64,000 nt of DNA from Chloracidobacterium sp. (GTDB lineage Bacteria; Acidobacteriota; Blastocatellia; Pyrinomonadales; Pyrinomonadaceae): NCBI GenBank assembly GCA_016712045.1, contig JADJRV010000003.1, forward strand, positions 124,001-188,000, given 5' to 3'. A model generated the notes under the pieces. The model was not told where the DNA came from. It saw nothing but the letters and a program-made list of their open reading frames with translations, and ran no database searches. Below are positions 58,287-64,000 of the stretch, piece after piece (the first letter of the stretch is position 1; every line of letters starts with the position of its first letter). Made by a program: the position numbers and the translations under genes.

Positions 58287-59960
58287 CTATTGAACGATAG
58301 TCGTGCGGTCGTCACGCCCTTTTGGTTTAGGTGTCGCCTTAACGGTCGGCGGCTTGGTCGTCTGAGCAGGCGGAGGCGTTTTCGAGGCCGTCGGCGTATC
58401 GGGCTTTGTGTCCGTCGGCGTTGTCAAAACGACTTTGTTGGTATTCGTGTTGGTCTGCGTTACTTCCGTATTCGCGTTCGAATTGCTGTTGCTGTCAACG
58501 ACCACGCTTTCGGTCGGCGACGGTGATGCGGTTGCCGCTGGTGTCGGCGTAGCTTTGACCTGCGACGGCAGATAATAGTTGTTGTATGCATACCAGCCAC
58601 CACCGGCCGCTATGGCCGCGAGCAAAAGTATTCCAACGAGTCCGCCAACGAATAGCCCACTCTTAGATTTCTTTTTCGGCTGAGGCGAAGCAATATTTGC
58701 CGCCGTCGCACCGGCCGATGCCGCCATCGCGACAGGGGCTTCGACCGGTGGTCTCGGCTGATTCACAACTGTTTCTATCTCAATCTCAGGTTCCGGCGCT
58801 GCGTCAATTACCGGAGCCTCAAACACTTGCGTCTGAATATCCGATTGCTTGAAACCTTCGCCTGCGGAAACCTCGCCGATCGGGATCGTCTCTTCGGCAA
58901 TCAGATGATCGCCGATCGGGATAGTCTCTTCGGCATTCATTTCCTCGACGATATCAGTAGTCGCTACCGAGATCACCGGTATCTGTTCGGTCTCCTGTCC
59001 GGACAATGTTGGAGCTTCCTTTGCCGGCGCCTCAGTAATAACTTTTGTCGTTGCCTCATCACTGATCAGCATTGTCGCGGCACCATCGACATCGGACGGC
59101 TTTTCAGCTCCGCCGGCGCGGTTAAACGCCCGCCGCAACTCTTTTTGCATATCAGCGGCTCTGTCAAAACGGTTATCCTGCCGCACGGCCATTCCTTTTA
59201 GAACAACGTCGGATATCGCCTTATTGACCTCAGGGTTAAGCTCCGAAAGCGGTTTGACCGGGTCCGGCATTCCGCCGAGCATTGCGTCTGCCCGCGTCAG
59301 CGAATCCGCAGGGATCGTATTTGTAAGTAACTGATATAACGTGGCTGACAACGAATAGATATCACTGCGGGCATCGGTCCCGGTGCCACGAACCTGCTCC
59401 ATCGACGCAAAATACGGCGAATAGCCAACAACGCTGCCGGTTCCGAGTGACGCCGATTCAGATTTAGTATCAAAATCTTTTGACAGGCCAAAATCGAGCA
59501 GGACGATGTGGTTGTCATCCGTAAGCTTGAGATTTTCAGGCTTGATATCGCGATGAATGATCGGCGGCTCGTGCGAGTGCAAATAGTTCAAGGCATCGAG
59601 CAGTTGATCCGCCCAAAACATCACCCAGCTTAACGGGAAAGGCTTAGCCGCGCTTTCAAGTCTCTTACCAACATCGTCACCGGAGATATGCTCCATTACG
59701 AGGTATTGGTCGTTGCCCTCGATAAAATGATCGATCACCTTTGTCAGCACAGGATGCCGCAGACGACCGAGGATCTTAGCCTCGCGTTCAAATGCCGCAC
59801 CAAGCTCGGGGTTTTCCTTGAACATAGTCCGCTTTAGCGCGACAGCGCTGCCGAGGCGCTGATCGACCGCGAGATAAACCTCGCCCATGCCGCCTTTACC
59901 GATCATCTGCACGACCAGATAGCGGTTTTGAATCATTGAATTTGGTGCAATTTGTTTCAT
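58287..59960 (-). CDS. Eukaryotic-type Ser/Thr protein kinase with membrane anchor
   Basis: A 557-residue Hanks-type kinase. The glycine loop is GKGGMGEV (residues 21-28), the ATP lysine is K43 in VALKR, the catalytic motif is HRDIKPEN (136 on) and the metal motif DFG (156-158). A juxtamembrane region holds two copies of AEETIPIG (about residues 345-365). One membrane helix (LFVGGLVGILLLAAIAAGGGWYAY) follows, and then a Pro/Thr/Asn extracytoplasmic tail rather than PASTA repeats. It is likely to phosphorylate targets on Ser or Thr; targets are unknown. The ribosome site AAAGGCTGAG precedes ATG 59960. It is directly upstream of the exported TPR protein. Confidence 0.92.
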   Translation of the reverse strand: MKQIAPNSMIQNRYLVVQMIGKGGMGEVYLAVDQRLGSAVALKRTMFKENPELGAAFEREAKILGRLRHPVLTKVIDHFIEGNDQYLVMEHISGDDVGKRLESAAKPFPLSWVMFWADQLLDALNYLHSHEPPIIHRDIKPENLKLTDDNHIVLLDFGLSKDFDTKSESASLGTGSVVGYSPYFASMEQVRGTGTDARSDIYSLSATLYQLLTNTIPADSLTRADAMLGGMPDPVKPLSELNPEVNKAISDVVLKGMAVRQDNRFDRAADMQKELRRAFNRAGGAEKPSDVDGAATMLISDEATTKVITEAPAKEAPTLSGQETEQIPVISVATTDIVEEMNAEETIPIGDHLIAEETIPIGEVSAGEGFKQSDIQTQVFEAPVIDAAPEPEIEIETVVNQPRPPVEAPVAMAASAGATAANIASPQPKKKSKSGLFVGGLVGILLLAAIAAGGGWYAYNNYYLPSQVKATPTPAATASPSPTESVVVDSNSNSNANTEVTQTNTNTNKVVLTTPTDTKPDTPTASKTPPPAQTTKPPTVKATPKPKGRDDRTTIVQ

Positions 59961-59986
59961 TCTCAGCCTTTATTTTAACTTGCAAA

Positions 59987-60437
59987 TTATCCGATCTTTA
60001 ATTTCTCAGGCGGCAGCATCGCCGGCATTCCTTTGTGCTGATAACAGCGAATATTTCCCTTCACTCGGCGCGAACAAGGCGTTCGAAACCAGTGTTCTAG
60101 GCATCGACATCGAGCTTTGCAGATCACCAACTCGCGGTGTCGGTACCATGTTCGCCGGTTGAGACGCTGGCGGATTCGCCGCCGTTGCCTGATTTGTTTG
60201 CTTTGCCGGTGGCTTTGCAACCAGAGCAGCGGCGGGTCGCGTACCGCTTTGCAAATAAAAACCAATTCCAAATATCCCGATCAAAATCCCGGTTGCGACT
60301 ACTACCCTCGGTATCAGATCCTGGCCCTTACATTCCGACTCGCAAACCGGGCAAAACCTACGGCTCGTGAGTATGCCCCAATCGGCACGTTCAACCCTCT
60401 CTCCACAGTTTGCACAAAAATTCGGGCGAAAAAGCAT
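59987..60437 (-). CDS. Zinc-ribbon membrane protein with second Cys/His motif (frameshifted)
   Basis: The ATG at 60437 opens MLFRPNFCANCGERVERADWG, a two-knuckle zinc ribbon (CANC with CPVC), followed by a membrane helix (VVVATGILIGIFGIGFYL). A Pro/Ala/Gln linker follows. In the printed frame the end is ordinary, but a second frame over 59987-60080 reads RTPCSRRVKGNIRCYQHKG. That is a known 'PCxRRVKG...CxQH' zinc motif. A single indel near 60090-60150 would join both. I judge this the real C-terminus. An upstream extension to 60560 is possible but adds no domain. Function unknown. Confidence 0.65.
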
Positions 60438-60605
60438 TCGTCTTCCCCACAACGCACGCCGTTCGACAATGAAACTGCTCTGGACACCGGCACATTTCGA
60501 AGTTGAAAAGATTATAAACCATAAATCACGATCTGTTAAGGCATTTAGCACGAAGCCCATGCAACCGGGTTTCGATAATAAGCGTCAAATTGCTAACATT
60601 TCGAT

Positions 60606-61595
60606 ATGAGCTTGTCCAAAGCGATATTCCTCGTTACATTTGTACTTTTTGGCATCATCAGCGTAGCTGCGCAAGATGATGACCCGATCCGTGTCGACTC
60701 GTCCATCGTGCGGCTAAATGTAGGTGTTGTCGATCTGCGTGGCCGCCCCATTTTGAGCCTTAACAAAGACAGTTTTGATCTGTTCGAGGATGGGGTAAAG
60801 CAGCAGATAACGAGATTTGAACCGAGCGAGGCCCCGTTTAGTGTCGTGATAATGCTCGACATGAGCGGATCGACGATCGGGTTTCGCCAGGTCATCAAAC
60901 AGTCCGCGGTTAGATTCATCGATGCTCTTTCGCCAAATGATCGCGTCGCAGTGATCGAGTTTTACGACAAGATAAATCTGCGAAACGATTTCACAACTGA
61001 TCACGGGATCATCGCAAATTCGATAGCCGTTGCTAACGGACGAGGTAAAACGCAGCTTTATAAAGCTCTCGATTTTGCACTCGACAAGCTTTCAAAAGAA
61101 AAAAGCCGCCGCAAAGCGATCATCGTACTTACCGATGGTGTCGATTCGGATGTTCAGAACATCGACCGCAAATCGCTCGAATCGCTCAAGGATGACCAGA
61201 TCCCGACCGCCATCAAACCGGAAACGAGCGACATCCTTAATCGCGTCCTAAATCGCTCCGACGCACAAGGCGTGACGATCTATCCGCTCGCATTGCCAAC
61301 GGGCGACCCGGCAAGGCTCGCTGACCCCACGCCCCGACAGATCGCAATGTTCAAAGCATCACGATCCCGCCTCAAACTCGTCGCCGACCGTTCTGGCGGC
61401 CAACTCAATTCGATCAGCCGCCTCGAAGAAATGGGCCGCCTTTACGCTCAGGTCGCCGCTGACCTGCGAACGCTGTACACGGTCGAATATGACTCCTCGA
61501 ATGACAAACGCGATGGCAAATGGCGTGCGATCACGATCGCCGTTAAAAACTCGGATTACATCTCCCGCACCCGTCAGGGCTACTTTGCTAAATAA
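60606..61595 (+). CDS. Secreted von Willebrand A domain protein, third copy
   Basis: A 329-residue exported protein. The signal peptide (AIFLVTFVLFGIISVAAQ) ends about residue 23. The beta domain (SSIVRLNVGVVDLRGRPIL) precedes the VWA domain with metal site DMSGST from residue 85. TDGVDSD is the later loop. The C-terminal TLYTVEYDSSNDKRDGKWR matches the QYSIGYIP end of the copies at 6394 and 7403. Its long VWA insert (about 195-245) sets it apart. TAACAT lies 12 to seven bases before the ATG, with no ribosome site. Confidence 0.85.
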   Translation: MSLSKAIFLVTFVLFGIISVAAQDDDPIRVDSSIVRLNVGVVDLRGRPILSLNKDSFDLFEDGVKQQITRFEPSEAPFSVVIMLDMSGSTIGFRQVIKQSAVRFIDALSPNDRVAVIEFYDKINLRNDFTTDHGIIANSIAVANGRGKTQLYKALDFALDKLSKEKSRRKAIIVLTDGVDSDVQNIDRKSLESLKDDQIPTAIKPETSDILNRVLNRSDAQGVTIYPLALPTGDPARLADPTPRQIAMFKASRSRLKLVADRSGGQLNSISRLEEMGRLYAQVAADLRTLYTVEYDSSNDKRDGKWRAITIAVKNSDYISRTRQGYFAK

Positions 61596-61604
61596 CCGCG
61601 AAAC

Positions 61605-61633
61605 TTGACACTTTGCCCTCCGCTTTGTAGTCT
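61605..61633 (+). promoter_or_regulatory. Promoter of tRNA-Arg
   Basis: TTGACA (61605-61610) and TAGTCT (61628-61633) are 17 bases apart and 18 bases before the tRNA. Confidence 0.55.
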
Positions 61634-61650
61634 AACTATTCGCTTTTCGC

Positions 61651-61727
61651 GCACCCGTAGCTCAGCTGGATAGAGTACTTGACTACGAATCAAGGGGTCG
61701 CATGTTCGAATCATGCCGGGTGTACCA
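61651..61727 (+). tRNA. tRNA-Arg (anticodon ACG)
   Basis: A 77-base cloverleaf. The acceptor GCACCCG pairs with CGGGTGT (one G-U), the anticodon loop CTACGAA in stem TTGA/TCAA reads ACG, the T-loop is GTTCGAATC, and CCA is encoded at 61725-61727. ACG is the inosine-modified arginine isoacceptor. It has its own promoter and the terminator at 61745. Confidence 0.95.
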
Positions 61728-61744
61728 TTATTATCAATAATTTA

Positions 61745-61770
61745 GGGTGGCATATTGCCACCCTTTTTTT
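61745..61770 (+). terminator. Intrinsic terminator after tRNA-Arg
   Basis: GGGTGGCA pairs with TGCCACCC around TAT, followed by seven T. It ends about 30 bases before the cohesin gene stop. Confidence 0.92.
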
Positions 61771-61801
61771 CTCTCGTTTGCTCACCACCCAAACACCTCG
61801 A

Positions 61802-62650
61802 CTAAGGCCTCTCCGCCACAAAATCCACATCGGTCAAATCACCGAACATCGATACGACCCGCGTCGACGATGCAAAGGCATACCGACGTGCCGCTACAGT
61901 TATGACGTAGGTCTCTCCGGCGACGAGTCCTGCAAAGCTATAGCTGCCGGAACGCCCGGTAGAGATCACGCGGGGTTCCGCGAGAGAACCGCCCCTGACC
62001 GTCACCGTTGCATTGGTCACACCACGTCCCTCTGAGTTTATTATCCGCCCGGAGACGCTTACGTCGGCTGCGGTTGGGCCGATCAGGGTTATCCTACCGT
62101 TATGCGGCACATTGGCGAACTCCCCGCCAAGGTTGTAGAAAAACACATTTTGAAAGGTCAGTAGCGAAAAGGTGTTAAATTGGGCGCTTGGGTGGGTGAC
62201 AAATGTGAGTTTTAGAGCGACGCCCGGGCCAGGCAGAGCATTTGCCCCCGAAACCGCAACTTGTAGCCGTCCGGCGTCGCCCGGTGCGACGTTACAGGTC
62301 GCAGTCATACCGGCCGTGCCCGAGATCGTGCCGGCCGTCGAACAGCCAAAATTTGGCCCGCTGGGGTTAACGATCGCCGGGTCATAGAGGAGTTGAAACT
62401 GAAAAGCGATTATGCCGTTGCCGGTAATGTCGCTGACCGTGATGGGTACAACGATGGTCGCAGGGGCCGAACTGAATAGTGTTGGAGCAGTTATGTGTAC
62501 CGGCGATGTCACCGCGGACTCAGGCCGGGCCTGCCCTGGCGTTAACACGGAACAAGCAAAGACCGCCGCGACCATTAAACATCTTTGCGAGCTAACAGCT
62601 AAAACGTGATGCACTATCCGCTCGAACGTGGAAAAGATCGATCCCAACAT
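61802..62650 (-). CDS. Secreted cohesin-domain protein with carboxypeptidase-regulatory-like domain
   Basis: A 282-residue exported protein. A hydrophobic signal (VAAVFACSVLTPG) lies after about 25 residues; the real start may be the internal Met at 62575. A cohesin-like beta domain (PATIVVPITVSDITGNGI, ALKLTFVTHPSAQF, GRITLI) spans residues 50-180. A CarboxypepD_reg/SdrD-like beta sandwich (VSGRIINSEGRGVTNATVTVRGG, GLVAGETYVITVAARRYAF) completes it. It is a close relative of the end of the neighbouring partial protein. Cohesin folds bind dockerins or glycans, but no cellulosome genes are seen. Confidence 0.82.
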   Translation of the reverse strand: MLGSIFSTFERIVHHVLAVSSQRCLMVAAVFACSVLTPGQARPESAVTSPVHITAPTLFSSAPATIVVPITVSDITGNGIIAFQFQLLYDPAIVNPSGPNFGCSTAGTISGTAGMTATCNVAPGDAGRLQVAVSGANALPGPGVALKLTFVTHPSAQFNTFSLLTFQNVFFYNLGGEFANVPHNGRITLIGPTAADVSVSGRIINSEGRGVTNATVTVRGGSLAEPRVISTGRSGSYSFAGLVAGETYVITVAARRYAFASSTRVVSMFGDLTDVDFVAERP

Positions 62651-62714
62651 ATTGATTCAACCGACAAACCGATGAAAACGGGTGAGGATCGCTCCTCACC
62701 CCAACAGATCGGTA

Positions 62715-64000
62715 CTATTGCTCGGCAACGAAATCCACATTCGTCACGCTATCGCTAATAGGGACAGAGCGCGGAGCGAACACGAACCTACGTGATTGGA
62801 CGCTGACTGTGTAAGTCTCGCCGATCGCAAGGCCGCTGATGATGAACTGTCCATAACGCGTTGTGAACCCGGTTTTAACGACTCCGGCCCCACTGGTCGC
62901 GGTAACCCGGGCACCTGTCACTCCACGTCCTCCCATCGCCAGGACACGGCCTTGCAAGGTTGCATCTGCTGCCGCGACACCCACCGTGATACGTCCATGG
63001 ACCGATGTCACCTCGTCGGTGCCGTGGTTAAATCTAAACCCGCTGATCGTGAGCGGCGAACTCGAACCATTATTGCCGATCACACGGAATTTCAGATTGA
63101 CGTAAACACCGTCGCCCTGGGTCGGAAATGCTCCATAAACACCGACACGCAGCATTCCCGGCGTCGGAGTGTTATACACCGCGTTGAGATTACCGCTCAG
63201 AGTGCCGTCAACGTTAGCAGATTCGTCCGCCGGCACGATGACCGCAGGGTCATAGGCAACGGAGAACTGATAAGAGTTGAGCGACTTGCCGTTAAGATTG
63301 TCGATGCGGAAAGGCACCGTCACCTCAGTTCCCGGCTGAGCATTACCCACAGGCAGCGAAGCTCTGACCGCATTTGGGCTCAAACTTTCACGGTTCGCCA
63401 CATTTGGCACCGCCGACGAACTCCAGTCACCATTGACGTCACCCATCAGATAAGCCGTGTAGTTATCGGTGTGCGTGGTCACCGGATTATGAACATATGT
63501 GCCCGGTGCAAATCCCCAACGGCCTGCGATATTTGGCGAATCACAGATACCCACCGATTTTTGAGCGATCAATGCCGCGTCAAATGACGAGAGATTGGCC
63601 GTCGCCGTACCGCTGACCTTAGCCGCCAGTTTCTGGGTAGTGCTGAGCGACGTGAGGCCGACCACATACTCAGAAACCAAAGCCGCGTCATCGATGAGCA
63701 CACCGTTCTGCGTATCGCAAAGCTGCATAGCTCTCGTCGGTGTCATCGTGTACGATCCGCTGCCAAAGCCCGGTATCGTGTAGTAACCCAAACCATTTGA
63801 CGTTCCCGAAACCGGCAGCGACCCCGCACCTGAAACAAGCACGTTAGACACAGGATCATTGGCACCACCGTAATAGAGGATCGTCCCGTTGACCGTTCCT
63901 GCGGTGATCGTATCGGTGACCTGTCCGCTTGTGTCATTGTAATTGCCCGTTACGTCGGTAAATGTCCACGTGTCGATGAATGTTCCGGCGTTGATATGTG
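62715..64000 (-). CDS. Secreted cohesin-type protein with dockerin-like segment, 5' end outside window
   Basis: The frame is open to the right edge, so at least 428 residues are visible and the start is missing. A first beta repeat (NAGTFIDTWTFTDVTGNYND, GTVNGTILYYGGAN) is followed by a dockerin-like helical stretch (NGVLIDDAALVSEYVVGL, SFDAALIAQKSVGICD) and GDVNGDW. A cohesin-like domain (EVTVPFRIDNLNGKSLNSYQF, GVYVNLKFRVIG) and a CarboxypepD_reg-type end (GRGVTGARVTATSGAG, GLAIGETYTVSVQSRRFVF) follow. The last two domains match the neighbour's. It is presumably a large cell-surface or secreted protein, with self-association via cohesin/dockerin-like parts as an inference. Confidence 0.78.
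   Translation of the reverse strand, partial: HINAGTFIDTWTFTDVTGNYNDTSGQVTDTITAGTVNGTILYYGGANDPVSNVLVSGAGSLPVSGTSNGLGYYTIPGFGSGSYTMTPTRAMQLCDTQNGVLIDDAALVSEYVVGLTSLSTTQKLAAKVSGTATANLSSFDAALIAQKSVGICDSPNIAGRWGFAPGTYVHNPVTTHTDNYTAYLMGDVNGDWSSSAVPNVANRESLSPNAVRASLPVGNAQPGTEVTVPFRIDNLNGKSLNSYQFSVAYDPAVIVPADESANVDGTLSGNLNAVYNTPTPGMLRVGVYGAFPTQGDGVYVNLKFRVIGNNGSSSPLTISGFRFNHGTDEVTSVHGRITVGVAAADATLQGRVLAMGGRGVTGARVTATSGAGVVKTGFTTRYGQFIISGLAIGETYTVSVQSRRFVFAPRSVPISDSVTNVDFVAEQ

Noticed and set aside
62796..63587. A 263-codon plus-strand frame
   Set aside because: Antisense to the cohesin-type gene, with shadow-like His/Arg composition and no start signals.

Overview
The window looks like an acidobacterial chromosome, probably class Blastocatellia. 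This is inferred from three secreted von Willebrand A (VWA) proteins of the acidobacterial TIGR03436-like type, TPR and Ser/Thr kinase proteins, a huge alpha-2-macroglobulin, moderate GC and housekeeping synteny. No phage, insertion sequence, CRISPR array or rRNA was seen. One tRNA is present (tRNA-Arg-ACG, 61651-61727). The most important technical fact is that at least 16 otherwise intact conserved genes are broken by single-base indels, mostly in 2-5 base homopolymers. Splicing the two frames restores full-length families, so these are most simply consensus errors. Spans below cover the whole restored gene. LAYOUT: 1-3.3 kb holds a partial DUF1569/DinB-like gene, an unknown gene, gnd and a PLP-dependent threonine/serine dehydratase, separated by inverted repeats of a widespread dispersed type. 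3.3-6.2 kb is pilB-pilC. 6.4-8.5 kb is a tandem pair of secreted VWA proteins. 8.5-11.6 kb is a compact bacterial microcompartment (BMC) operon: two BMC-H shell proteins, a CoA-acylating aldehyde dehydrogenase with a long C-terminal tail, a zinc-ribbon membrane protein and a 33-residue membrane peptide. No pentameric shell protein or upstream aldehyde-producing enzyme is in view. 11.7-18.5 kb carries rodZ, guaB, an ABC-F ATPase, a PpiC-type lipoprotein foldase, rpmB and ridA. 18.6-24.6 kb carries relA/spoT and a tonB-exbB-exbD-exbD-TPR operon for energised outer-membrane transport. 24.9-32.2 kb is a long minus-strand set: der, a MauE/double-thioredoxin fusion, tgt, yajC, secD, secF. 32.2-34.8 kb has a secreted unknown, an arabinose-5-phosphate isomerase-like gene and a DUF4440/NTF2-like protein. 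34.9-39.9 kb is a PAPS-making Sat-CysC fusion followed by a TPR-sulfotransferase, then two secreted proteins. 39.9-46.2 kb is the alpha-2-macroglobulin. 46.3-51.6 kb is an unusual island: circularly permuted ATP-grasp ligase, PspA/IM30, coiled-coil membrane protein, fucosyltransferase-like enzyme and a second ATP-grasp enzyme. 51.8-60.4 kb has a multihaem cytochrome, two membrane TPR-type proteins, an ECF sigma/anti-sigma pair, a TPR protein, a Ser/Thr kinase and a zinc-ribbon protein. 60.6-64 kb has a third VWA protein, tRNA-Arg and two cohesin-domain proteins, the last cut by the window end. Best candidates for new biology are the BMC locus, the ATP-grasp/PspA/glycosyltransferase island and the PAPS-sulfotransferase unit.
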